The notes beneath the pieces were generated by a model, which saw only the letters and a list, made by a program, of their open reading frames with translations, did not search any database and had not been told where the DNA came from. A stretch of 45,957 nt of DNA from Candidatus Poribacteria bacterium (GTDB taxonomy: Bacteria > Poribacteria > WGA-4E > UBA9662): contig JASMLX010000045.1 in assembly GCA_030748495.1 (NCBI GenBank), positions 1 through 45,957 of the forward strand, written 5' to 3'. This document shows positions 35,095 through 43,794 of the stretch, one piece after another. Every line of letters begins with the position of its first letter. Within the stretch, counting starts at the first letter, position 1. The translations under genes were made by a program, and so were the position numbers.

Positions 35095-36191
35095 TTGAAT
35101 AGTGAGAAGCAGAAACAACTTATCAGTTACATCGCTCCGAGTGCTCCTGCCACACGCCGGCCTGCTACAGGAAACGAAGCCTTTCTCCGTCCAGAGATCG
35201 GCTTCACACCTAAATGGTATCATGACGCACTCGGCATCGACTTCGGTGAACAGTGGCATACAGATGTCGTCTATCGGCGTAAGAGTCTTATCTTGATGGG
35301 ACAGGAGTTAATACGACGGTTCGGCAATCGAAACATTGGATGGATTCAGCATCCCGACGAACCACCAGACTTGCTGACGGGAACGTTCGGTGCATGTACT
35401 ATTGCAGCGATCTATGGACTACCGCTTATCTACGCTGCGGATAATTGGCCAAATTGCGAACATCAGTACCTACAGTCAGAGCAGATCGATCGACTTACAC
35501 CTCCTAACCTTGATATCAACCCCTTTTTTTGTAAATTCATGGATGAGGTCGAGTGGATATCTCACCAAAATGGACGTATTGAAGGTTACATCAACTGGCA
35601 AGGCGTATTAAACAACGCCTATCGGCTTCGAGGGGAGGAACTCTTTATTGACATGACTCTGGAACCAAACCGAGCCAGACACCTATTCGAGTCTGTCACC
35701 ATGACGATGATTGAAGCCGCTGAACGGTTATATGAATGCCAACGTCAAACCGAGGTGCATATTCAGCACTTCACCGTTAGTAATTGCCTCGTTAATATGG
35801 TTTCCCCCGATCAATATCAGGATTTACTGCTTCCATTTGATCAACGAATTGCCTCGACCGCCGGTCTTTCGGGATTCACAACTGCGCCTGGAACGCAAGT
35901 GCATATATTCAGCACTATGCAACTCTACCCGGTGTAGGATGCATCGACATGGGTATAGAGTCGAATCTAGTTAACGCAAAAGAGTCTTTCCCGGATGCTC
36001 GTCGAGCGATTATGTATCCGCCAGTCGAACTTGCTAATAAGCCGTTAAGCGAGATCCGGCGCGACCTGGAACTGATCACTCACGACTATGCTCCCTGCGA
36101 CATGGTTTTTGCTGATATTGAATCAGGTACACCAGATGATCGTGTGATAGAGGTAATCGAATTGTGCGAGGAGATGAGCGAAGCACTCTAG
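35095..36191 (+). pseudogene. Uroporphyrinogen decarboxylase-like protein with one frameshift
   Basis: A HemE-like paralogue of about 365 residues. From TTG 35095 (AGGAG at 35083-35087) it reads RRPATGNEAFLRPEIGFTPKWYHDALGIDFGE, ELIRRFGNRNIGWIQHPD, WISHQNGRIEGYINWQGVLN and HFTVSNCLVNMVSPDQYQD without a break, then a single base is missing near 35871-35874. The correct continuation IHNCAWNASAYIQHYATLPG and VGCIDMGIESNLVNAKE runs in the next frame to 36191. One lesion only: this could be a fresh mutation, a programmed slip site, or a sequencing error; the homopolymer GGG at the site favours an indel. Substrate unknown; family members include corrinoid methyltransferase-like enzymes. Confidence 0.7.
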
Positions 36192-36209
36192 AATTGAGGC
36201 TTCCACTCT

Positions 36210-37796
36210 TCACCACCCACCAATCTGGCGAGCCTCTGATGAAGGTTCGCCATCATAAACTAATTGCCCCTGGCTGAGAATCAAAATACGATCAGCGTAC
36301 TGAGTTGCAAGATCAAAGTTGTGAATGGAAAAAATTAGAGATAATGATGATGTATTTGAGAGTACGCCCGTGTCAGTACCGGATTGGTCAATCAGGCGAC
36401 AGGTTTGATCCAGTGTTTGGTGCAGATGTTCCAGATCTTGTCCGGTAGTCGGTTCATCCAAGATTATTAATTTGGGCAACCCAGACAGGCTTGCCGCGAC
36501 GGCCACCCGCTGCCGTTGCCCCTGAGAGAGGGAAAAAGGTGCTTCCTCTGATAGACTAACTAAGTCAAAATTAACCATCAGCTCAGTTGTAATACTGTTC
36601 CGATTTGCACCGAGTGTACGAGATCGAGATAGATGACGATAGGTGAACTCTACCTCTTGCCGAACGGTTTTTGCCTGCAACATTAGATCCGGATTTTGAA
36701 ACACAATTCCGATTAGGTCTATCACATCTTTGAGTCTGCGTATACGTCGGCCGCCGAGTTCTATATAGCCCTTTTTGGAGGTTGGCCTCAAAATACCGCA
36801 CAAGCAATGAATCAGGGTTGTTTTGCCTGACCCGTTACGTCCCATTAAGGCAATCTTTTCTCCAGGTAGAACCTGAAAGGAGACCTGGTGCAGCGTATTG
36901 TCGTTTGCTTCAGGGTAGCGGAAAGTCAGATTGGAGACTGTCAAAGTAGGCGGGTCAAGGACTAGATTGCTCTCCTTTTTTCTCTTAGTCGGCTTGTAGA
37001 TGGGTTTAGGTTGATCTTCAACGGTCTGATTAGCGCTGACTGTTATTAAACCATTGGTTTCTATAACTTGTCCATCTTGGATCTGCCAAAATCGATTACA
37101 CAGAGGTTCGATACCATCAGTTTGGTGAGCGACGAAAATAACCGTCATTTGCGCATAAGGTGTTATCGAAGGGGCGGTACTGAGGTCTTGTTCTCTATTC
37201 TGCGGCCCCAATTTTTGTAAGGTGGCTAGAATCTGCCGGGTCGCATGCAGGTCGAGATAGCTGGTGGGTTCGTCTAACAGCAGTAACTGTGGTTGTAATG
37301 CCAGTAAGCTGGCAAGTGCAACCCTCTGTTTCTCCCCACTAGAGAGTGCGGGTATCCTCCGTGATCGGGTTTTTGACCAGGCTACTGCACTAGCGGAATT
37401 GCCGGAAGACAGATTATTAAAACCAACTAAGCTCAGTGCCAAATTGATACGTCGATCTATTTCCTGAGGGGCGAGGCCGATGTTTTCGAGACCAAAGGCA
37501 ATTTCATCTTCTATTGTGGTGCAAAACATCTGATCATCAGGGTTTTGAAACAGCATCGCTACTGCTGGTTGGTGGGGGGTCTTAGAAAGATCGCCAACTT
37601 TAATCTGCCCCGATCTGGTCCCCCCCTCTGAATTCAGCCCGCAGATGGTTCGTAGCAGAGTCGATTTGCCGCTACCGGTTGTTCCTGTCAGCAAAATAAA
37701 ATCGCCGGCTTGAGCGGTCAAGTTGACGTTTAGAAGTGTGGGATGATCACGGCTGGTATAAGTAAAGGAGAGATTTTCTATGATAACTGTTTGCAA
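36210..37796 (-). CDS. Fused two-domain ECF-type ABC transporter ATPase
   Basis: A 528-residue cytoplasmic ATPase made of two ABC nucleotide-binding domains in one chain, the arrangement used by energy-coupling-factor (vitamin and metal uptake) systems. Domain 1 has Walker A TGTTGSGKST, the ECF-type Q loop FQNPDDQMF and signature LSSGEKQRVALASLLA with LLLLDEPTSYLD. Domain 2 has GRNGSGKTT, FQNPDLMLQ, LSQGQRQRVAVAASL and LIILDEPTTGQD. Both look catalytically complete. No T-component (membrane) or S-component (substrate) gene is in the window, so they are elsewhere or lost. The start is TTG 37796 with only a weak ribosome site. Confidence 0.88.
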   Translation of the reverse strand: MQTVIIENLSFTYTSRDHPTLLNVNLTAQAGDFILLTGTTGSGKSTLLRTICGLNSEGGTRSGQIKVGDLSKTPHQPAVAMLFQNPDDQMFCTTIEDEIAFGLENIGLAPQEIDRRINLALSLVGFNNLSSGNSASAVAWSKTRSRRIPALSSGEKQRVALASLLALQPQLLLLDEPTSYLDLHATRQILATLQKLGPQNREQDLSTAPSITPYAQMTVIFVAHQTDGIEPLCNRFWQIQDGQVIETNGLITVSANQTVEDQPKPIYKPTKRKKESNLVLDPPTLTVSNLTFRYPEANDNTLHQVSFQVLPGEKIALMGRNGSGKTTLIHCLCGILRPTSKKGYIELGGRRIRRLKDVIDLIGIVFQNPDLMLQAKTVRQEVEFTYRHLSRSRTLGANRNSITTELMVNFDLVSLSEEAPFSLSQGQRQRVAVAASLSGLPKLIILDEPTTGQDLEHLHQTLDQTCRLIDQSGTDTGVLSNTSSLSLIFSIHNFDLATQYADRILILSQGQLVYDGEPSSEARQIGGW

Positions 37797-37838
37797 AGGG
37801 GCCTACCCGTTAGCGAGGCGGTCTCATCTTTTGGAAGA

Positions 37839-39320
37839 CTAGAAGAAAGTCAGGTAGGGTTTACCCTCGAGCAGTCTCCACAGGAGCGCTCCTAATTCAC
37901 GGGCATGATAGTCTCCCCACATCGACGATTCACCACAGGGGATAGACTGACCGTCCGGAACATGATCCCATCCGTTGGGGCGATGATAGACAGAGTGGAG
38001 AATTAGCCCTTGATGGTCAGGAGATTCCGAAAGATAGGGCGTGCTGAGTAGAGTATCCGCTATTGTTAATCCGGCTTGAAAATACTTAGAGCCCAACCCG
38101 GCTGTATCCTCAGTACCTCGAGATTCGAAATATCGGCCCAAACGAATGAATCCTTGAGCTGCTATGGCTGCAGCTGAACTATCAACTGGCTCATACTTAT
38201 TGTATGGATCTGCCGGTTGATCCAAGTAGTTGTCTAACTGTACTAAACCCGGTGCGCCGGTATCCCAATAAGGAATACCGTTAACCGCACTATTGTCGAT
38301 GTAAAAGTCGGCCGTGGCTAGTACGGCTTTGACCATATGAGCAACAATTTCATCCGCCGAGTCAAATTCAGATGACTTATCAGCGCTCTTTGGCGCCTGG
38401 TTCTTGACTTGAGGTCGAAGTGGTTGTGTCACCTTGTTTGGAACGAACGAGCGGCGAGATCCCTCATTAGATAGTACGTTGTTATCGGCCTGGGCAGCGA
38501 AAAACTCTAACTGCTCGGCATAACCTGTGATGATCCAGGCCAGACCACGAGTCCAGGTACTGAAGGGTGAGTACCCCTGTTGCGTACTAGGGCACCGGTA
38601 GTTGCCATCGTTGGTGTTGAAAACTGACTCGTGCACTACCCGTCCTCGTATATCATACGCATCACGTCCTTCACCGTAGTAGACGTTGTAATCCGCCGTG
38701 GTTTGGGAATGCTGGAGTAGTCGGGTCAATAGTGAAATTTCCTGGTCGCCTTCACCCATCAGGACATGCCCCAGTTTATGGCCGGCTGCCAAGATCCGTA
38801 GTGAACGAATGGTATCCGAAAAGAGCGAGTGTGGGCCGTTAAAGGAATAGATGAAGCCAGAACCGTTGTGGATGGTGGTCCAACGGCTGGCCTGTACCGC
38901 AGCTGAGGCTTTGATGGCCAGTTCGCAAAAGTGATTTTGCCAGCCATCGTCCGGAATTCTTCCCTCTAAAATCAATCTCCGTAAATTTCCATAAGTAGAG
39001 ATGTTGTTGAATCCGTGGTCGTGGACACCAACGTGTGAGACATGGGTTGCCATCTTATCGACCGTCTGCTGTTGCCCGATTTGCAAAAACCGGGTGTCGT
39101 CGGTGACATCGTATTGCAACAGTGCAGACCCAAATTGAAAACCCTGTGTCCATTCGGTCCATCCACGTGTCGTATACTGCCCATCAACCGTAAAAACAGG
39201 AGTGCCGAGCTTGGGTTCCCAATTCTCTTCGATAGCCAAAATTTTTTGCTCTGAGAGTTGAAATAATCGTTCGAGTTTAGGTTTAAGCTGAGATAGTGTC
39301 AGGGTGTTATCGATCTGCAT
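37839..39320 (-). CDS. GH88-like unsaturated glucuronyl/disaccharide hydrolase
   Basis: A 493-residue protein with the alpha/alpha-barrel features of glycoside hydrolase family 88, which hydrolyses unsaturated uronic-acid disaccharides made by polysaccharide lyases. Seen are VGVHDHGFNN (HDxGF motif), YSFNGPHSLFSDTIRSLRIL, YSPFSTWTRGLAWIITGY, VDSSAAAIAAQGFIRLGRYF (the conserved DSSAAAIA stretch) and the ending CGESSMWGDYHARELGALL. ATG 39320 is preferred over TTG 39347 because AAAAGG precedes it. It has no signal peptide, so it would act on imported disaccharides. A linker of about 40 residues near position 285-325 is unusual. Degradation of host or algal uronans is plausible. Confidence 0.8.
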   Translation of the reverse strand: MQIDNTLTLSQLKPKLERLFQLSEQKILAIEENWEPKLGTPVFTVDGQYTTRGWTEWTQGFQFGSALLQYDVTDDTRFLQIGQQQTVDKMATHVSHVGVHDHGFNNISTYGNLRRLILEGRIPDDGWQNHFCELAIKASAAVQASRWTTIHNGSGFIYSFNGPHSLFSDTIRSLRILAAGHKLGHVLMGEGDQEISLLTRLLQHSQTTADYNVYYGEGRDAYDIRGRVVHESVFNTNDGNYRCPSTQQGYSPFSTWTRGLAWIITGYAEQLEFFAAQADNNVLSNEGSRRSFVPNKVTQPLRPQVKNQAPKSADKSSEFDSADEIVAHMVKAVLATADFYIDNSAVNGIPYWDTGAPGLVQLDNYLDQPADPYNKYEPVDSSAAAIAAQGFIRLGRYFESRGTEDTAGLGSKYFQAGLTIADTLLSTPYLSESPDHQGLILHSVYHRPNGWDHVPDGQSIPCGESSMWGDYHARELGALLWRLLEGKPYLTFF

Positions 39321-39602
39321 GTGAAAGCCTTTTAGCCCGGCCGTCAACTGGTCAGCCCATCGGCTAACTCAGCCATTGAATTAGTGTAGGGCGGGCGAGC
39401 CAATACTGCTGGCATTTTACCGCATAGGTCCCTAAAAGTCAAAATCTCATCAGGACTAGAGCTTGCTCGACTTTCCATCTTGACAAAAGAGTAGAGTTAC
39501 GATACATTTTGGGCATATCCGGGCAAATAGCTTGATGGGCATACATATCAGGGAATGGAGAAGATGCGAAGGTGAAATACGGGCGTAGATAAGAGTGAGT
39601 CG

Positions 39603-40289
39603 GTGTACAAGCTAGGCGCAAAATTATGGGCGGAATTTTTGGGGTCGCTTTTCCTCGTTATGGCGGCTATCTCACCAATAATTCTCTTTCACCAAACCTT
39701 GCAGTCCAGTATTGGCCTGGCTGTTCTAGCTGATGCAGTGGCAGTTGGATGGATTCTTTTCGCCCTGATTGAGATTTTTGGGCCAATCAGCGGTGCCCAT
39801 TTTAACCCAGCAGTGAGTCTGAGCTTGGCCTTCAGCGGGAAGTTGAAGTGGCGATATCTACCAGCCTACATTTTGTCACAGATTTGCGGTGGACTGGTGG
39901 GTACCGTCTCCTCACACCTAATGTTCTACCATCAGAATCCAACACTGGTTCAGATCGCTACTGTAACCAGGAACGATGGTGCCTTTGCATCTGAAATGCT
40001 GTGTACTTTTATTCTAGTTTTTGCCATTCATGCGCTGGTTGCTCATCAGTCGGGTAAATTACCGTTAGTCGTTGGTTTGCTGGTGGGCGGCCAGTTGGTA
40101 GCGACCTCCAGTACTATGTTTGCCAACCCACAGGTGACAATCGCTCGTATGTTTACTTATTCAGCAGCGGGAGTTCGTCCAACAGATGGGTTGGTCTTTA
40201 TTGGTCTACAACTCGCCGGTGCCATTCTGGCCACAGTAGTCTGGCGTCTTTTATTTCAACATTCAAGGAGCAGAGAAAACAATGTCTAA
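39603..40289 (+). CDS. Aquaporin/glycerol-facilitator-like channel
   Basis: A 228-residue MIP-family membrane channel with six helices. The first pore motif is intact (SGAHFNPAVS), but the second reads FANPQVTIAR, NPQ in place of the usual NPA. The spacing and the helix-end arginine (VTIAR) match the family. The start is GTG 39603. The last 8 bases overlap the start of the following dehydrogenase, so the pair is translationally coupled; this suggests uptake of a small polyol such as glycerol or a sugar alcohol. Whether NPQ alters selectivity cannot be read from sequence. Confidence 0.85.
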   Translation: MYKLGAKLWAEFLGSLFLVMAAISPIILFHQTLQSSIGLAVLADAVAVGWILFALIEIFGPISGAHFNPAVSLSLAFSGKLKWRYLPAYILSQICGGLVGTVSSHLMFYHQNPTLVQIATVTRNDGAFASEMLCTFILVFAIHALVAHQSGKLPLVVGLLVGGQLVATSSTMFANPQVTIARMFTYSAAGVRPTDGLVFIGLQLAGAILATVVWRLLFQHSRSRENNV

Positions 40290-41370
40290 TCAAAGTAGCG
40301 AAACAATGAAAACACAAGTCTTCTATGAAGCTGAGCAAATGCAGTTGGAGGAAAAACCGGTTCCGGTTCCTGCCGCAGACGATGTTCTGATCCATGTTAA
40401 ATCGGTTGGAATTTGCGGATCTGATGTGGCCTACTATTTTGGTAAAAGCTCGTTAGAAACTGATGACGGCAAGGGGCCATTGGTTTTAGGACACGAGTTC
40501 ACAGGAGAGGTGGTTGCCATTGGTGATCAAGCTCGAGCCCGTTTCTCGGTCGGGGATCGTGTGGTCGCTAATCCGGTTCAAGCCAACCCAAATTCAAAAT
40601 GGTCGCAAAAAGGGTTGCCCAATCTGTGTGACGAAAAGCGAGTTTTGGGGGTTAGTATCGATGGTGGATTTGCTGAATACGCAGTCTCTGATAGTAACTG
40701 GACCTACAAGATTCCAGACAGTGTCACCTACGATCAGGGGGCATTGACGGAACCACTGGCTTGCGGCCTTTACGCCATCAATAACCTTAACGCGGAACCT
40801 GATCATACCGTTGCCGTTTATGGCCCGGGTCCCATTGGCCTAATGATGGTGCAGATTTTGAAAAGCCGCGGAGTCGAGCAGGTGATTCTGGTCGGAACAC
40901 GCGACTATCGCCTCAAACGCGGGGCTGAACTCGGAGCTGATCATATTTTCAACGTAGCAGACAGCAGTTCCGGTCACTACACTGAAGACCTGGGACAAGC
41001 GATTCAGGATTTAAATAGTGGTGAATTAGCTGATCGCGCCATTTTAGCCACCAGTGCTTTAAGTGCCGTTGACTCTGCCTTGGAAGTGACCGGCCGCCAC
41101 TCAACGATAGTGCTCTTTGGTCTACCCGGTGATGAAGATGTTATGAATGTGCCAATTTTGGATACGATCTTGATGGACAAGACCATCCGTTTTTCCTGGT
41201 TAGCTCCAAATACCTGGGAGGAAGCCATTCAACTGATCGGTGACGGAGCTGTCGATATGAATCGGATTATCAGCCATACTTACCCCTTAGACGATCTGGT
41301 AGATGGAATTACCAAGGTGCGGAACCGGGAAGACAACTGCACTAAAGGGGTTATCAAAGTCTCAGAGTAA
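40282..41370 (+). CDS. Polyol/sorbitol-type zinc alcohol dehydrogenase
   Basis: A 362-residue medium-chain dehydrogenase, NAD(P)-dependent, resembling L-iditol/sorbitol dehydrogenase. The catalytic zinc site is present: GICGSD (Cys45), GHEFTGEVVAIGD (His) and TEPLACGLYA with Glu. The Rossmann domain reads AVYGPGPIGLMMVQILKSRG. The structural-zinc loop with four cysteines normally following the catalytic domain is absent: the region NPVQANPNSKWSQKGLPNLCDEKR contains one cysteine, so this enzyme lacks the second zinc, as some sorbitol dehydrogenases do. AAGGAG precedes ATG. Coupling to the upstream channel suggests that an imported polyol is oxidised here. Confidence 0.85.
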   Translation: MSNQSSETMKTQVFYEAEQMQLEEKPVPVPAADDVLIHVKSVGICGSDVAYYFGKSSLETDDGKGPLVLGHEFTGEVVAIGDQARARFSVGDRVVANPVQANPNSKWSQKGLPNLCDEKRVLGVSIDGGFAEYAVSDSNWTYKIPDSVTYDQGALTEPLACGLYAINNLNAEPDHTVAVYGPGPIGLMMVQILKSRGVEQVILVGTRDYRLKRGAELGADHIFNVADSSSGHYTEDLGQAIQDLNSGELADRAILATSALSAVDSALEVTGRHSTIVLFGLPGDEDVMNVPILDTILMDKTIRFSWLAPNTWEEAIQLIGDGAVDMNRIISHTYPLDDLVDGITKVRNREDNCTKGVIKVSE

Positions 41371-41412
41371 CAACTGAGCCAAATAACTGAGCCAAATCAG
41401 CAGGGGGTTGCA

Positions 41413-42495
41413 ATGACCGAAGTAGACCAGATGGATAATAATGGCGGAACGATGGTTTCGCCAGCCTGGGCCGAATCCGCCTTTCTAAAAGCTTGTCGCT
41501 GTGAACCCACTGACTATACACCAGTCTGGCTGATGCGGCAGGCTGGTCGCTACATGAAGGAGTACCGGGACCTGCGATCGAAGGTCTCATTTTTGGATCT
41601 GTGCCAGCGTCCGGACCTGGCTACTGAAGTCATGATCACCGCCGTTGAACGGTTGGGGGTTGATGCCGCCATCATCTTCTCCGACATTCTGCTAATTCTA
41701 CAACCTATGGGGATGGATCTGGAGTATGTTGCGGGAACAGGTCCGGTTCTGCATAATCCGGTACGTACTGTGGATCATGCCAAAGCTCTTATGGAGGTAG
41801 AACCAGCGGAATCGCTAAACTACGTGTTTGAGGCGGTCAAGGCGACGCGAGCCGCCTTGCCGCCCCACCTACCGCTGATCGGTTTTGCTGGCGCCCCTTT
41901 TACAGTGGCATCTTATATGATCGAGGGTGGCGGTTCTAAAAACTATCGGTACACTAAACAGTTTATGTATTGCTATTCCTCAGCTTGGCACGATTTAATG
42001 GCTTTGATCACACGTGCTACAGTAAAGTACCTGAACGGTCAAGCTACAGCGGGGGCACAAGCCTTACAGCTTTTTGACAGTTGGATCGGTTGCCTCTCAC
42101 CTGCTGATTACCAAACCTTTGTCTTTCCCCATATGCAACATCTGTTCGCTAGCTTGTCGGCGGATGTCCCTGTGATTCATTTCGGCACCGGAAATGCGAC
42201 GCTGCTGAAGCAACAACGAGAAGCCGGAGGTGACGTCATCGGTCTTGATTTTCGCGTCGACCTGTCCAGCACCTGGGATCAGTTGGGAGAAACCGCTGTT
42301 CAGGGAAACCTGGATCCCTGCGTTTTGTTCGCTGACCCCGAAGTAATTCAGCAAAAATCAAAACTGATACTGGATCAGGTCAGAGGTCGAAATGGGCATA
42401 TCTTTAACCTGGGGCACGGCGTTTTACCCGAGACACCGGTTGATCATGTCATTGAGTTAGTCGATTACGTCCACAACCAGAGCACTAAAAATTGA
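41413..42495 (+). CDS. hemE: Uroporphyrinogen decarboxylase
   Basis: Converts uroporphyrinogen III to coproporphyrinogen III in haem synthesis. The 360-residue protein has the true HemE signatures, unlike the URO-D-like paralogues in the window: YTPVWLMRQAGRYMKEYR (with the catalytic Arg), AAIIFSDILLI (catalytic Asp), LIGFAGAPFTVASYMIEGGGSK, LQLFDSWIG and FNLGHGVLPETP. Residues match those expected for a functional enzyme. GGGGG precedes ATG. hemH begins 7 bases after its stop, so the two are co-transcribed. Confidence 0.95.
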   Translation: MTEVDQMDNNGGTMVSPAWAESAFLKACRCEPTDYTPVWLMRQAGRYMKEYRDLRSKVSFLDLCQRPDLATEVMITAVERLGVDAAIIFSDILLILQPMGMDLEYVAGTGPVLHNPVRTVDHAKALMEVEPAESLNYVFEAVKATRAALPPHLPLIGFAGAPFTVASYMIEGGGSKNYRYTKQFMYCYSSAWHDLMALITRATVKYLNGQATAGAQALQLFDSWIGCLSPADYQTFVFPHMQHLFASLSADVPVIHFGTGNATLLKQQREAGGDVIGLDFRVDLSSTWDQLGETAVQGNLDPCVLFADPEVIQQKSKLILDQVRGRNGHIFNLGHGVLPETPVDHVIELVDYVHNQSTKN

Positions 42496-42502
42496 ACGTA
42501 AA

Positions 42503-43687
42503 ATGAAATCTCATCCCCAGCCGCCCTCGCCAAAGCAGGACACGAGGGACATTGATAGCATCTTGCTGATTGGATTTGGAGGACCGACGCCCGGATGTTG
42601 TCAGCGTTTTAACCCCTGTTTGGCCGAGGAGCAGACGGCACCAGAAGCCTATTGCTTTGTGTCAGAGATTTTAGCCCAACGAATGCGAGAGCGGAAGCCT
42701 ATTCTTGACTCAGATAGGGGAAAGGAGACCTTTCTCTCGGCTCAGGTACCCATCAGGCCGGATCAGGCACGGATCAATGAAGTGGTCGCCCACTACGTTG
42801 AACTAGGTGGGTTTTCACCTTTCAATGACCTGACCTTTGAGCAGGCTTCTGCTCTTGAGGCTGAAGTTGGACTGCCTGTATATGTCGGGATGAGAAACTG
42901 GAACCCGTTTCTGACGCAGACGTTAAGTCAGATGATCGACAATGGTCATAAACGGGTCTTAGGCATTATATTATCACCTTTCCAAACCTTTGCCAGTTGG
43001 GAAGAGTATCAGCAAAATGTCACCGATGCTTTAGATCAGTTAGCGACAGGTGAATCATCTCAGCACGCGAATTCCCCCCGGGCAGGATCGAAGGCAAACC
43101 TTCGCCCAACGGATGTATCTGCTCGTACAACCGGTTCCCGATTTGATCGAGAATCCACTCTTGATGCAATGATGGAGGTAGCATATCTATCACCTTGGTG
43201 GTCAGAAGACGGTTTTGCCCAAGCTGTGGTGGAAGAGGTCCGTCAATCTTGCCTCGACTGGGATCGGGATCGATTTCAGCCAGCCCATCTAATCTTTACC
43301 GCTCATGGGATTCCGGTATCGGCAGCCAGTAGATCTCCCTATACCCGGCAATTCTCACAAGTGGCAACCATTATCGCTGAAAAACTGGGCAAAGACTTTC
43401 AAATCGCTTACCAAAGTACCCCCGATAATTCGCTTATTCCGTGGACTGAACCGGAGATCACCACCGTTATCAATTTCCTTAATGCTGATGTTTCGAGCGA
43501 CGTGATCGTTGTGCCAATCGGTTTCATTTGTGACCATGTAGAGGTTTTATACGACCTCGATCAAGAAGCTAGAACTGTTGCTGAAGCAAAAGGGCTACAG
43601 ATGGTGCGGGTACCGACGGTTGGCAGTTCACCAACCTTTATTCAGATGCTGTCCCGGCGAATTCGCACCTTTGTCTCAACCCTTTAG
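42503..43687 (+). CDS. hemH: Ferrochelatase
   Basis: Inserts Fe2+ into a porphyrin, the last haem step (protoporphyrin or coproporphyrin, depending on pathway branch, which cannot be judged from this gene alone). Family motifs: LLIGFGGPTP, VYVGMRNWNPF, ILSPFQTF, LIFTAHGIP (catalytic His), AYQSTPDNSLIPWTEPEI and VPIGFICDHVEVLYDLD (catalytic Glu). At 394 residues it is longer than usual because of a Ser/Arg-rich insert of about 40 residues near residue 175-215 (around ESSQHANSPRAGSK), inserted between helices and likely an exposed loop. It follows hemE by 7 bases. No hemG/hemY/hemN is in this window. Confidence 0.93.
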   Translation: MKSHPQPPSPKQDTRDIDSILLIGFGGPTPGCCQRFNPCLAEEQTAPEAYCFVSEILAQRMRERKPILDSDRGKETFLSAQVPIRPDQARINEVVAHYVELGGFSPFNDLTFEQASALEAEVGLPVYVGMRNWNPFLTQTLSQMIDNGHKRVLGIILSPFQTFASWEEYQQNVTDALDQLATGESSQHANSPRAGSKANLRPTDVSARTTGSRFDRESTLDAMMEVAYLSPWWSEDGFAQAVVEEVRQSCLDWDRDRFQPAHLIFTAHGIPVSAASRSPYTRQFSQVATIIAEKLGKDFQIAYQSTPDNSLIPWTEPEITTVINFLNADVSSDVIVVPIGFICDHVEVLYDLDQEARTVAEAKGLQMVRVPTVGSSPTFIQMLSRRIRTFVSTL

Positions 43688-43794
43688 CTTAATGTTAACT
43701 AGATGCACAGGGTGCCCACAGATCTGACATGGTAGCATCAAGAATTAAGAATCAGGAATTGAGTTTTCATCATTTACTATTCACTGTTCCAGAG

